Shown here: piece after piece, positions 43,111 through 52,128 of the stretch
Position numbering within the stretch: position 1 is the stretch's first letter
How the letters are laid out: every line of letters begins with the position of its first letter
Assembly (NCBI RefSeq): GCF_000017625.1
Contig: NC_009712.1
Location: forward strand, 1,302,001-1,366,000
DNA from: Methanoregula boonei 6A8
Lineage (GTDB): Archaea > Halobacteriota > Methanomicrobia > Methanomicrobiales > Methanospirillaceae
Length of the DNA: 64,000 nucleotides
Direction of reading: 5' to 3'
The notes under the pieces: generated by a model
The model's input: only the letters and a program-made list of their open reading frames with translations
Told to the model about the DNA's origin: nothing
Databases searched by the model: none
Translations under genes and position numbers: made by a program

Positions 43111-43800
43111 GTGGCCCGCAAGCAGCTCCACTTTTTCTGGCTTGCTGACTGCTCCGATTCCATGCGGGGAAAGAAGATTGCAACGCTCAACCAGGCTATC
43201 CGGGAGGCACTTCCCGAGGTCCAGAAGGCTGTTGCCGCCTACCCGCAAGTCGATATCCGCATGCGGGCAATAAAATTCTCCAATGATGCCGCATGGCATG
43301 TGGGCCCTGACCCGGTTCCCATAAATGAATTTGTCTGGCCTGAGCTCGAAACCGAGGGCCTGACTGCCACCGCAAAGGCCATCCGCCTCCTTACCGGTGA
43401 ACTCTCTATCGAACGCATGCCACGCCGCGGCCTCCCCCCAATCTGCATCCTTATCTCCGATGGATTCTGCACGGATCCCCGCGAGGAATACGATACCGCG
43501 ATTGCCGAACTTGGGAAGATCCCCTGGGGAATCAAGGCCGTCCGGCTTGCTATCGCCATTGGAGACGAATCAGATTACAATGCCACAGAACTGCTCAAGT
43601 TCGCAAACCAGGAATCCGTTGGCCTTTTAAAGGCGCACTCTCCTGAGGAACTTGTGGCGTACATCAAGTGGGCGTCAGTAAGCGCGTCGGTTGCCTCGTC
43701 CCGGGGCCGGAGCAGGGGCGCTCCCGCTGAGGAGGATACCTCCAACGTTGCCCTCGAGTCCCCGCCGCCGATGATCACATCCAACACCGACCTGTTCTAA
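43111..43800 (+). CDS. TerY-type vWA-domain protein
   Basis: 229 residues from GTG 43111, the first canonical start. A vWA (metal-dependent adhesion) domain: DxSxS as DCSDSM, Thr in LTATAK and Asp in LISDGF, as in TerY-like proteins. The GTG has no ribosome site. The frame stays open upstream, encoding EDAIPIPDGQ, back to an ATC at 43078 that is 6 nt after GGGGGA (43066-43071); family members as I recall begin with a similar PxGxxARxxLHF segment, so the protein probably starts at 43078. It is the first gene of a kinase-phosphatase operon. Confidence 0.88.
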   Translation: MARKQLHFFWLADCSDSMRGKKIATLNQAIREALPEVQKAVAAYPQVDIRMRAIKFSNDAAWHVGPDPVPINEFVWPELETEGLTATAKAIRLLTGELSIERMPRRGLPPICILISDGFCTDPREEYDTAIAELGKIPWGIKAVRLAIAIGDESDYNATELLKFANQESVGLLKAHSPEELVAYIKWASVSASVASSRGRSRGAPAEEDTSNVALESPPPMITSNTDLF

Positions 43801-43807
43801 TTCCCCT

Positions 43808-44716
43808 ATGCCGTCTCCTGAAGAATTCTCCTGCACCTGCGAGACCGGCCTTGGCTGGGCATTCGGGTGCAGCCGGACAGGGGCTGCCCACCTGCGGGCC
43901 GGGCGGCCCTGCGAGGATGCATATGCCCTCTGGAGCGGTGCTGCCGGGGCAACGCCCTGCATTGCTTTTGCTGTTGCTGACGGACACGGAGACCCCCGCC
44001 ACGACCGGAGCAGGACCGGTTCTGCTCTTGCCGTGGAAGCGGCCACGGCAGAACTGGTAACATTCCACCGTTCGTATGCTGACGGGAACATTCCCCGCCA
44101 GCAGTTCCGTGCGGCTTTCAAGGCAGATTTTCCCCGGCTTGCCACCCGGCGCTGGCGGGAACTGGTGAGCCTTGACGGACAGCGACGGGACCCTGCCGTC
44201 AGTCCGGCAGATGCAGGTTTTACCCGGTACGGGACAACGCTGATGGCAGGGCTGGTGGTCGATGACAGCATTCTCCTTGCCCAGATCGGCGACGGGGACA
44301 TGATGCTTGTCCGGCCAGGGGGGGAGATCGAGTTCCCCCTCCCGCATGACCCGCTCCTTGCGGGTAACGAGACACGATCGCTCTCTTCTGCCGATGCCCA
44401 CCTGCTCTGGCGAACGGCAATTCTTGACCGGAGTAAAGGGGGCGTCCTCCTTGCTGCAACTGACGGGATATCGGATTCCTTTGCCGGTGCAGAGAGCGAG
44501 GAGTTTGCGGTTTTTATCAGGAGCCTTGCCGACCGGATTCACACCTACGGGAACGAGGCAGTGGCCCATGCAATGGGAGGCTGGCTCGACCGGTTCTCAC
44601 AAATAGCAAGCGGGGACGATATGACGCTTGTCTGGGCCTGTGTCCGCCCGCGGGAAGTGCCGCAGGTGGCGGAAACCAACCGGGACGATTTCTTCTCCTC
44701 CGGGGAGGAATGGTAG
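43808..44716 (+). CDS. PP2C-type protein phosphatase
   Basis: 302 residues. PP2C metal motifs: AFAVADGHGDPRHD (near residue 60), YGTTLMAGLVVDD, AQIGDGD and LLAATDGISDS, supplying the Asp ligands for two Mn/Mg ions. It removes phosphate from Ser/Thr and likely opposes the kinase encoded next. It starts 7 nt after the vWA gene and overlaps the kinase gene by 7 nt. Confidence 0.93.
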   Translation: MPSPEEFSCTCETGLGWAFGCSRTGAAHLRAGRPCEDAYALWSGAAGATPCIAFAVADGHGDPRHDRSRTGSALAVEAATAELVTFHRSYADGNIPRQQFRAAFKADFPRLATRRWRELVSLDGQRRDPAVSPADAGFTRYGTTLMAGLVVDDSILLAQIGDGDMMLVRPGGEIEFPLPHDPLLAGNETRSLSSADAHLLWRTAILDRSKGGVLLAATDGISDSFAGAESEEFAVFIRSLADRIHTYGNEAVAHAMGGWLDRFSQIASGDDMTLVWACVRPREVPQVAETNRDDFFSSGEEW

Positions 44717-46068
44717 CAGTGCCTCTTTCTTCCGGCCAGCGCCTCCGGGCCCGCCAGCTTCAGACCGACCTGCAGGTAATAAAAAAGATCGGAGAGGGCA
44801 CTCAGGGCGAGGTGTATCTCGTGGACGGCCCGCAGGGATACCAGACTGTGAAATGGTACCGCCCTGATCAGGCAACCCCGGAGCAGAAGGATGCCATTGC
44901 CTACCTGGTCCGGACCGGCCCACCGTACGGGGCAGCGGGCAGGAGATTTATCTGGCCGCTCGACTTGGTTACCGCTGATGAAACCAGACAGTTCGGGTAC
45001 CTTATGGCCCGGATAGACACGGAGCGCTTTGCCGAGCTTGGCGAGATCTGGGCGCATCTCAAGCCGGTCCCGGGGATTGCGGCGCTCTGCGAGATCTCCT
45101 ACCAGCTGGCAAACAGTTACCGGGCGCTCCACCTTTCAGGCCACTGCTACCGGGACATCTCGGCCGGGAACCTGATGTTTGATCCAAAAACCGGTGATGT
45201 ACTTATCTGTGATAACGATAACGTGGGCATCAACCGTCAGTCACAAAGCCAGGTCTGGGGGACACTGGAGTATATGGCTCCCGAACTTATCCGTGGGGAG
45301 TGCGATCCTTCAACTGAAACCGATCTCCATGCTCTTGCGGTCCTGCTCTTCTATCTGTGGGTCTGGCACCACCCATTCCATGGCGAAATGGAGTACCGGT
45401 ATCACTGCTGGGATATCCCGGCAAAAAAGCAGGTGTACGGCATTAACCCGGTATTTGTCTTTGACCCGGAGAATACGACAAACCGCCTTCCCTATGATCC
45501 GGATTATGCGATTGCCCGCCGCCGCTGGGAACTCTGTCCCCCGGGACTCAAAGCACTCTTTACCCGGGCTTTTACCGAGGGTCTTTCCACTCCGGGCCGT
45601 CGGGTTACCGAAGGAGAATGGCAGGGGCTCTTTTCCTCCCTCAAGGACCGGGTGATGCCCTGCCCCCGCTGCCGGGCTGAGAACATTGCCGGGGAAAACG
45701 GGGCGGACTTTTCCTGCTGGAACTGCAAAAGCCCGATTCCTCCGCTGCCGTTTCTCCTGATCCGCCGCCCTGGAGGGAATGCCTCTATTGCACTAGCCCT
45801 GGGCACTACCCTGCACGCTTATCATACCGACCCGGGAAACAGCAACGGCGGAGGTACTACGGAGATTGGCCGGGTGGTCTCCCATCCGGCAATTCCGGGC
45901 GCTGCCGGGATCCGGAACCTCTCCGAAAGTACCTGGAGGGTAACGTTTCCTGATGGGACAATCGCTGCTGTCCCCCCGGGTAAGGCCGTGCCCCTTCACC
46001 CGAAAACCTCCATTATCATTGACGGCATATCCTGTACCATCATGCCGCCGGGCCGGGAGACTTCATGA
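44710..46068 (+). CDS. Ser/Thr protein kinase with zinc ribbon and C-terminal beta domain
   Basis: 452 residues. The kinase core has the glycine loop IGEGTQGEVY, Lys in TVKWY, a catalytic loop YRDISAGNLMF (Tyr for His of HRD) and DND in place of DFG (ICDNDNVG). A zinc ribbon (CPRC near residue 318, CWNC near residue 336) follows, then a beta-rich domain of about 100 residues that may be FHA-like. This is the kinase of the TerY-P triad described for tellurite/stress-type systems. Overlaps both neighbours. Confidence 0.92.
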   Translation: MVAVPLSSGQRLRARQLQTDLQVIKKIGEGTQGEVYLVDGPQGYQTVKWYRPDQATPEQKDAIAYLVRTGPPYGAAGRRFIWPLDLVTADETRQFGYLMARIDTERFAELGEIWAHLKPVPGIAALCEISYQLANSYRALHLSGHCYRDISAGNLMFDPKTGDVLICDNDNVGINRQSQSQVWGTLEYMAPELIRGECDPSTETDLHALAVLLFYLWVWHHPFHGEMEYRYHCWDIPAKKQVYGINPVFVFDPENTTNRLPYDPDYAIARRRWELCPPGLKALFTRAFTEGLSTPGRRVTEGEWQGLFSSLKDRVMPCPRCRAENIAGENGADFSCWNCKSPIPPLPFLLIRRPGGNASIALALGTTLHAYHTDPGNSNGGGTTEIGRVVSHPAIPGAAGIRNLSESTWRVTFPDGTIAAVPPGKAVPLHPKTSIIIDGISCTIMPPGRETS

Positions 46069-46901
46069 ACGATACCGCACGAACCATGCTTGTCCGCCTG
46101 GTCAGCCTGTACGGGGTATCGATCGCTCATGATGCCAACAGGTGCGAAGGTCTGCTGCGCGATACCTGCCCGGAGTGCAACCGGGAGATCTTTGTCCTTG
46201 TCCACACGGTACGCCAGCATATCCCTGACGATCTCCTCACCCCCCGCCACACCCTTCCTCTTGCCCTGACCGAGGCGTTTCTTGTAAAGAGGCTGGAGGA
46301 TGAACTGGGGTTTTCCGTTGATGTGGCACGTTGGGCGGTCACCAGCTGGGCCGAGGCCCTTGGCCGGGCAGACCCGGCTCCTGCGCCGGTGCAGGAATTA
46401 GTCAGGGTGGCACCGGAGCCCGTTTCTGGGAGTACTGACCCGGCACTGCGTGCCCAGTGGACCGAAAAACTCAGGAATGCAACCCGGCCGGTCCGGCTTG
46501 GGATCATCGCAAATCTCGCGGCAGCACCGGATGCTACTAATTCCCGGCTTCTCATTGCAACTCTGGAAAACGATGACTGGGCTGTAAGGGAGGCAGCATT
46601 CGACACTCTCTGCGATCCCGGAACCAGTGCATCCGGGCTGCTTATCGACGCCCTCCACGAGGCGCCCGAAGGGCTGACTTGGCGGATCGTTCTGGTTCTT
46701 GGGGCCCTGAAAGCCCGGGATGCCGTAGGATCCTTACTCCCCCTTCTCGACTGCTCACCACGGGTCAGGGATGCCGCCATCTGGGCGCTGGGGGAAATCG
46801 GGGATACAAGAGCAGCAACCGCGCTGATGGACCTGATACGCCATGCCGACAGCGCCACCGGACATGCCGCAGAGGATGCACTCAGGAAGATCGGCAGATA
46901 A
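46065..46901 (+). CDS. HEAT-repeat protein of the TerY-type operon
   Basis: 278 residues. The N-terminal ~100 residues are an unassigned domain with CPECNRE. From about residue 140, HEAT-like repeats are visible (LRNATRPVRLGIIANLAAAP, DDWAVREAAFDTL, DAVGSLLPLLDCSPRVRDAA), ending in a RIGR tail. HEAT arrays are protein-binding scaffolds. The ATG overlaps the kinase TGA, so it belongs to the same system and may be an adaptor or a kinase substrate (inference). Confidence 0.85.
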   Translation: MNDTARTMLVRLVSLYGVSIAHDANRCEGLLRDTCPECNREIFVLVHTVRQHIPDDLLTPRHTLPLALTEAFLVKRLEDELGFSVDVARWAVTSWAEALGRADPAPAPVQELVRVAPEPVSGSTDPALRAQWTEKLRNATRPVRLGIIANLAAAPDATNSRLLIATLENDDWAVREAAFDTLCDPGTSASGLLIDALHEAPEGLTWRIVLVLGALKARDAVGSLLPLLDCSPRVRDAAIWALGEIGDTRAATALMDLIRHADSATGHAAEDALRKIGR

Positions 46902-46991
46902 CTCTTATTTTATCCCGGAGAGATCTCCTTAAACGAAAGTCCCGGGACGTGGATCGCAACTCACAAATAATTCCGCCGATCATTTTCTGGT

Positions 46992-47480
46992 ATGAAAGCG
47001 AGCACGGTTGTTGTACTGATTATTCTTGTCTCTTTAGCTGCGATCCTTGCCGGCTGCACCAGCTCCCAGAATGCCGCGTCTTCACCTTCTTCGGGTAGCT
47101 CCGCTGCCGGTACTTCCTCCGCGGTCTCGTCACTGACAACGAGCCCCACAGATGCCATGCCCCAGAACATGGGGGTCACGGTCACCGTTGGCGAGAAGGA
47201 TTACCTGGGCAATATCCCGGTCACCTTTAACGGGGGCGCCGGCCAGATTAATGTGAATTCCATCCAGGTCGTCCTCACCAAGGCGGACGGAACAACCCAG
47301 ACAGCAACTCTCGGATCTGATGCCGGCGATACAGTGAACCTTGCCGGGACACGCGGGACCGGATCCCTTGCCGGGGAATTCGATCGCGTGCAGGTCTATG
47401 TCACCATGAACAACGGCCAAACCTACAAGGTAGCTGATGTCCTGCGGCAGTACCGCTCGCGGAGCGGAAGCGGGGAGTAA
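46992..47480 (+). CDS. Predicted lipoprotein with beta domain
   Basis: 162 residues. The signal peptide and lipobox VVLIILVSLAAILAGC give a lipid-anchored Cys. A Ser/Ala/Thr linker leads to a beta-rich domain (residues 65-150, VTVTVGEKDYLGNIPVTFNG) typical of small archaeal surface lipoproteins. No family recognised. Lies alone between the HEAT and radical SAM genes. Confidence 0.72.
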   Translation: MKASTVVVLIILVSLAAILAGCTSSQNAASSPSSGSSAAGTSSAVSSLTTSPTDAMPQNMGVTVTVGEKDYLGNIPVTFNGGAGQINVNSIQVVLTKADGTTQTATLGSDAGDTVNLAGTRGTGSLAGEFDRVQVYVTMNNGQTYKVADVLRQYRSRSGSGE

Positions 47481-47525
47481 CCGCCCCCCTTCTGATCCAG
47501 GGTCCACAATAACGGAAATGACGGA

Positions 47526-48635
47526 ATGCAGGTAAACTGGAGGGAGATCCCAGCCGCACGGAATTCCTATGCCGTCCTTTCTGCGGCATGCGCGGCAGGA
47601 GGCTGGAATCTCCAGCCCGTGGAAAAGCCGGAGGCTGACGTTACCTGTTATTCGCTTACGTCGATAAGCGTGCGGAGATACCGCGACGAGATCGCCGGGG
47701 CCGGCTGCATCACGATCGCCGGGGGGCCGCATGCGACAGCCTGCTGGCATGAAGTCGCAGAGTATACCGATTATGTGGTCGTGGGGGAAGGGGAATATAC
47801 CCTTCCGGCACTCCTTGCCGATCTTGAGGCCGGGGGAAGCTGCAGAATTCCCGGAGTAGCAACCCGGGAGGGATACGAGCCGGTAAAAAGCAGCGTCCGA
47901 CTCGACGCCTACCCGGCTTTTTCCGAGGTAAAAGGCTACGTGGAGATCTCACGCGGCTGCCCCTTTGCCTGCGGGTACTGCCAGACTCCACAGATCTTCG
48001 GACACTGCATGCGGCACCGCTCGATAGACGAGATCGCGAAATATGCCAACCGGTACGGGCAGGCACGGTTTGTTTCCCCCAATGCCTTTGCCTATGGATC
48101 GGACGGGATCCACCCGCGTTTTGACAAAATCGAACGCCTCTTACAAAAGATCAAAAAAGAGATCTTTTTTGGGACATTCCCGAGCGAGGTCAGGCCGGAA
48201 TTTGTCTGCGAAAAGTCACTTGCCCTTATCTCCGAATACTGTACCAATACAAAACTTCACTTTGGCGCCCAGTCGGGGAGTGATGCGGTGCTCAAACGAC
48301 TCCGCCGGGGACATACCGTGGATGACGCGATTGCGGCAGCAGAACTCTGCGCCGTTGCCGGGATCACCCCGGTGATTGATTTTATTGTCGGATTTCCCTT
48401 TGAGACTGACGAAGACCAGGAGGCTACTATTACCGTGATAAAAGATCTCTCGCGGATTGGGAAGATCCATGTCCACCGGTTCATACCGCTCCCCGGAACA
48501 GACCTCACCGGAACATGTGCGCGTCCGCTCCTTCCTGCCACAGAAAAAATCTGCGGGGATCTCGCCTTCGGCGGTAAACTGACCGGCTCATGGAACGACC
48601 CTGAGATAAGGTTTTTTAAAAGCCGTTCTCAATGA
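47526..48635 (+). CDS. B12-binding radical SAM protein
   Basis: 369 residues. An N-terminal Rossmann-like B12-binding region (residues about 1-110, ITIAGGPHAT and VVVGEGEYTLPALL) precedes a radical SAM domain with the 4Fe-4S motif CPFACGYC near residue 149 and GAQSGSDAVLKRLRRGH. This arrangement matches the archaeal TIGR04013 family (MJ1487 type). The reaction is unknown; likely methylation or C-C chemistry. ATG 47526, 45 nt after the lipoprotein gene. Confidence 0.9.
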   Translation: MQVNWREIPAARNSYAVLSAACAAGGWNLQPVEKPEADVTCYSLTSISVRRYRDEIAGAGCITIAGGPHATACWHEVAEYTDYVVVGEGEYTLPALLADLEAGGSCRIPGVATREGYEPVKSSVRLDAYPAFSEVKGYVEISRGCPFACGYCQTPQIFGHCMRHRSIDEIAKYANRYGQARFVSPNAFAYGSDGIHPRFDKIERLLQKIKKEIFFGTFPSEVRPEFVCEKSLALISEYCTNTKLHFGAQSGSDAVLKRLRRGHTVDDAIAAAELCAVAGITPVIDFIVGFPFETDEDQEATITVIKDLSRIGKIHVHRFIPLPGTDLTGTCARPLLPATEKICGDLAFGGKLTGSWNDPEIRFFKSRSQ

Positions 48636-48641
48636 TATACC

Positions 48642-49283
48642 ATGAAAGATGTGCTTTTGATAGCAGATCTCCATGGTCAATTCGGTAAAATTGATTCATT
48701 TCTGGAATTGAATCCGGAAGCTGTATTTATCGCCGGCGATATCACCAATATGGGTCCGGTGGACATGGTTGATGATGTACTTTCCCGTATCGATGTACCC
48801 TGTTTTGCGGTACCGGGCAACTGTGATCCCAAAGAGATCCTCGATACGCTCGAACACTCGGACGCTGTATGCCTGCATGGTGCACAGATAAACCTTGGCC
48901 CCATGACGATCGTGGGGGTGGGCGGTTCCAATCCCACGCCGTTTAACACGCCGTTCGAGCTTACCGACAAGCAGATCGATGACTTGCTCGTCCATGGCAT
49001 GGCAAAGATGGAAAAGACCGTGCACAACGTGCTCATCTCCCACCCACCGCCGTTCGAGACCCTGGATGTGGTCAATGGCGAGCATGTGGGCAGCCAGAGC
49101 GTGCGCCGCCATATGAAAAACTTCGACCTTGTCTGCTGCGCCCACATCCACGAGCAGCGGGGCGTAAAAGAGGTCGATGGCGTGAAGATTGTCAACCCCG
49201 GTCCTGCAATGGACGGCTACTGTGCCATGCTCCATTTCGGGAACGAGGCAAAAGACATCAAGATCGAACTGCTCACCGTGTAG
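48642..49283 (+). CDS. Metallophosphoesterase
   Basis: 213 residues of the calcineurin-like superfamily. Metal ligands are visible in order: ADLHGQ, GDITNMG, GNCDPK, SHPP and CAHIHEQRG. Such enzymes hydrolyse phosphodiesters or phosphomonoesters; no substrate is indicated. It starts 6 nt after the radical SAM gene and is probably co-transcribed. The end overlaps the converging cyaB-type gene by 11 nt. Confidence 0.92.
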   Translation: MKDVLLIADLHGQFGKIDSFLELNPEAVFIAGDITNMGPVDMVDDVLSRIDVPCFAVPGNCDPKEILDTLEHSDAVCLHGAQINLGPMTIVGVGGSNPTPFNTPFELTDKQIDDLLVHGMAKMEKTVHNVLISHPPPFETLDVVNGEHVGSQSVRRHMKNFDLVCCAHIHEQRGVKEVDGVKIVNPGPAMDGYCAMLHFGNEAKDIKIELLTV

Positions 49284-49800
49284 ATAGGAGCAGTTCGAGA
49301 TACGAGGCGAGGATCGGCTCGCCCCCAATTCCCAACTCTTTTGCAAGTTTCATAATTTCTGCAGTGGCAGCTTCACCATTGTTCTCGGCCATGATCTCGA
49401 TCTCGGCAAAGGTACCCAGGCCCTCGACGGTATCGAGCGCAAAGGAAGCGTTCCCCAGTCGGTAGTTCTCCCGCCACTTGTTCACTTCTGCGGTTTTGGT
49501 AAACCCGAGCCGGTTCAGGATCGTCTCGAAGACCTCGCCGGATTCCACGCAGGTGTTAAGCTCTTCCCGTGCTTTGAGATTCAGTTCGGGGATCTTCTTT
49601 CCTTTGTAAGTCACAAGAGCCGGGCCATCGGTGTACCGGACCCGCAGGGCCTCATCCGTGGTGCCGAAATCGCGGTGCGGGGCATTGTAATAGATATCGT
49701 GCTCGTGCTGCTTTCCGGTGAACTCAGCATGCCGGGCAAGGAGGTTCTTACGGAGGGGATCGAGCGCATCTACGCGTACCTTGAGTTCTATTTCGAGCAT
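49273..49800 (-). CDS. cyaB: CyaB-type class IV adenylate cyclase / CYTH protein
   Basis: 175 residues. The CYTH signature ExExK is present at the N-terminus (EIELK). The tunnel residues KGKK, EELNT and EIEIM fit the family. In archaea these proteins are probably triphosphate hydrolases rather than proven cyclases, so the function label is by family. Convergent with the phosphoesterase gene, divergent from the FKBP gene. Confidence 0.9.
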   Translation of the reverse strand: MLEIELKVRVDALDPLRKNLLARHAEFTGKQHEHDIYYNAPHRDFGTTDEALRVRYTDGPALVTYKGKKIPELNLKAREELNTCVESGEVFETILNRLGFTKTAEVNKWRENYRLGNASFALDTVEGLGTFAEIEIMAENNGEAATAEIMKLAKELGIGGEPILASYLELLLSTR

Positions 49801-49857
49801 GATCGTGCCACACTTTTATCTGTCATTGTTGCGATTTAATATAGTCAGGTGAAGATT

Positions 49858-50535
49858 ATGACAATAAAAGAAGGAGATTTTGTAAAACTCAGTTATACGG
49901 GCAGCGCAAACGGTATTGTTTTCGATACCACCGATGAGGCTGTAGCAAAGAAGGCAGATATCCACAGCCCGTCCGCGATCTATGGCCCGGTCACAATCTG
50001 CATTGGCCAAAAGCACGTGATCACCGGCCTTGACGAGGAACTGGTAGGAAAGAAGGTAGGTACCGAGGCTGATGTCACCGTCCCACCGGAAAAGGCCTTT
50101 GGGGAGCGCGACCCGAAAAAGGTCCAGTCATTCCCCAAGAGCAAGTTCCAGGAAAAGCCCGTCCGCGGGATGCGCATCTCTGTTGAGGAGCACGGCGAAG
50201 GTGTAGTTGTTGATGTGATCGGCTCCCGGGTTCTCGTTGACTTCAACGCCCCCCTTGCCGGCCAGACCCTCACGTATCACTACAAGATTGAGGAAGAAGT
50301 CACCGATCCGCTGGAGCAGCTCAAGGGGATTATCCGGCTCTATGCGGGGAAGGACATGGAGGCTTCGCTTGATGAGGGCAAGGCCACCATCACCCTCCCC
50401 CCTGGCATCAACTACGATCGGCGCTGGCTTCTCTGGCGCGGCCGGATCATTCACGAAGGCTTCGAGAGTGTTAAGGGGATTAACGAGATCACGCTCGTTG
50501 AGACCTACAAGAAGCCGGAAAAGAGGGAAGAATAA
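49858..50535 (+). CDS. FKBP-type peptidyl-prolyl isomerase (long archaeal form)
   Basis: 225 residues from ATG 49858, with a GGTGA ribosome site at 49848-49852. A SlyD-like FKBP domain (GDFVKLSYTG, FDTTDEAVAKK, GLDEELVGKKVG) with the inserted chaperone flap (VTVPPEKAFGERDPKKV) is followed by a C-terminal domain of about 80 residues. Long FKBPs of this type occur in many methanogens and help protein folding. No neighbour shares its transcript. Confidence 0.93.
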   Translation: MTIKEGDFVKLSYTGSANGIVFDTTDEAVAKKADIHSPSAIYGPVTICIGQKHVITGLDEELVGKKVGTEADVTVPPEKAFGERDPKKVQSFPKSKFQEKPVRGMRISVEEHGEGVVVDVIGSRVLVDFNAPLAGQTLTYHYKIEEEVTDPLEQLKGIIRLYAGKDMEASLDEGKATITLPPGINYDRRWLLWRGRIIHEGFESVKGINEITLVETYKKPEKREE

Positions 50536-50550
50536 ACCGGTTAATTCGAA

Positions 50551-50567
50551 TCTTTTTTTTGTTTTTT
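50551..50567 (+). terminator. T-rich terminator after FKBP gene
   Basis: A T8 run, G and T6 run start about 16 nt after the stop. No stem is needed in archaea. Confidence 0.6.
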
Positions 50568-50734
50568 CAAATCAAAAACTTCACAGAACACATTTCACCG
50601 TTTATCCGGAAATATCTGCTTATTCTGCTCGGGATAAATCACCCCGGGAGAGGTATCTTTCTCAAGCCGGAAAAGAAGATGGGCTCCCACCAGAATTAAA
50701 TATTGTATCCGGCTAAAATTTAATCTGTTAACAG

Positions 50735-52012
50735 GTGTTTTCAATAGCATCGGTAAAATATTCTAAAAAGGAAAAACAAAGGAAAAAATCAGGGCTTTTA
50801 CCACCTTCCCAGAATCCCTGGAAGATCCTCTACATTGGGCTGTGCCTCGTTCTTATCGCTCTGACAGCATTCCAGTTTTTTGTGATATTCCGGGAACCCA
50901 CATATGGTGAAGATTACCGCGTTTTTGAAGGTGCTGTTTTGGCATTTGACCATATGCAGAATCCCTATGTTCTCGATAACATTAACCAGTATGTTGGGCA
51001 CTATACGGGAGAGGTTCTTCCCTTCACCTACCCCCCTCATACGCTGTATTTCTTCGTGATTCTCGATCAATTCCTCGTATTCCAGAATATCGGAATATAT
51101 TATGTATTGCTGATCCTCCTCCTGATACTCAGCGGATATCTTATCGTGACCTTGGATCAGGATCCGGATTATCTTTTCCTCATTACCCTGATAGTAGCCG
51201 GATTTATGGGAACTGCATGGAACCTTGTAACCGGTAACAAGGATATTTTATTCCTGTTTTTATTTGCCCTCATCTTTGTTTTGCTGCTAAAAGAGAGATT
51301 CTGGGAATCTGCTATCATAACCGGCCTTGCTGCTGCCGTTTCGCTTATCACAGCGCCCTTTGCAGCACTGTACCTTATCGTAAAGCGCCCTCTCCCGCAT
51401 CGTTTCGCATACATATGCATCGCGGGAGGAGTTGTTGCGGCATTGTTTGTTGTGAGCTATTGCATTAACCCGGCATACCTTGGATCCTATATCAGTACCC
51501 TGCAGGGGACCTCAAGCCCCCTGTATGATCAGGGAGGAACTGATACACCCACACCCTTCCTCCTGTTCGGGGATCTCCTAAAAGAGATAAATATCAATGG
51601 CATTTTGCCGGTCGCCATTGTTGCATGCATTTACGCCGGCCTTATCCTGTATGCGACAGGGATATTTTTTACCAGCAACGAAAAGAATACGCTCAAAATG
51701 TATTCCATTGTTTTTCTTGCTATCTTTATGATGCTGCCACGAATAAAACCCTATGACTTTATTATCACGGTCATACCGCTTTACTTTTTATGCAAGGATT
51801 ACAGTTACCGGATGAAATGCCTGATGTTGGGGGTTATTTCTCTGCCGATCTTTTTCTGGTTCCTTAATTTTTTTTCCGTTTATACTCAGGGATTTCCTCT
51901 CAAGTTGGGAGGATATATCCAGGCATACAGCCTCATCCTTGTCTTTATTCTGATAATTTTGTACGATCGATGGCTCCCTGTAACGCTTAATGGGGAGGGC
52001 ATAGCAAGTTAA
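50735..52012 (+). CDS. GT87-like membrane glycosyltransferase
   Basis: 425 residues with ten or more membrane helices. The N-terminal cytoplasmic Lys-rich part precedes FREPTYGEDYRVFEGAVL, whose acidic residues fit the D-x-D/E-type catalytic site of polyprenyl-phosphate-mannose transferases (GT87/DUF2029), and PFTYPPHTLY follows. It probably adds a sugar to a lipid-linked or surface glycan outside the membrane. The GTG start is uncertain. The gene stands alone. Confidence 0.75.
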   Translation: MFSIASVKYSKKEKQRKKSGLLPPSQNPWKILYIGLCLVLIALTAFQFFVIFREPTYGEDYRVFEGAVLAFDHMQNPYVLDNINQYVGHYTGEVLPFTYPPHTLYFFVILDQFLVFQNIGIYYVLLILLLILSGYLIVTLDQDPDYLFLITLIVAGFMGTAWNLVTGNKDILFLFLFALIFVLLLKERFWESAIITGLAAAVSLITAPFAALYLIVKRPLPHRFAYICIAGGVVAALFVVSYCINPAYLGSYISTLQGTSSPLYDQGGTDTPTPFLLFGDLLKEININGILPVAIVACIYAGLILYATGIFFTSNEKNTLKMYSIVFLAIFMMLPRIKPYDFIITVIPLYFLCKDYSYRMKCLMLGVISLPIFFWFLNFFSVYTQGFPLKLGGYIQAYSLILVFILIILYDRWLPVTLNGEGIAS

Positions 52013-52090
52013 AGAGATCTGATATCACAGGAAATGTTATTTTTCTGAATAATAGGGATAGGAAATAGCCTTGATGCTGTAAATGAGACA

Positions 52091-52102
52091 ATCTTTTTTT
52101 TA
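52091..52102 (+). terminator. T-run after GT87-like gene
   Basis: A nine-T run about 80 nt after the stop. The converging pelota gene ends just beyond (52129). Confidence 0.5.
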
Positions 52103-52128
52103 TTGTAGGATATTTCTCATTGCACCCT

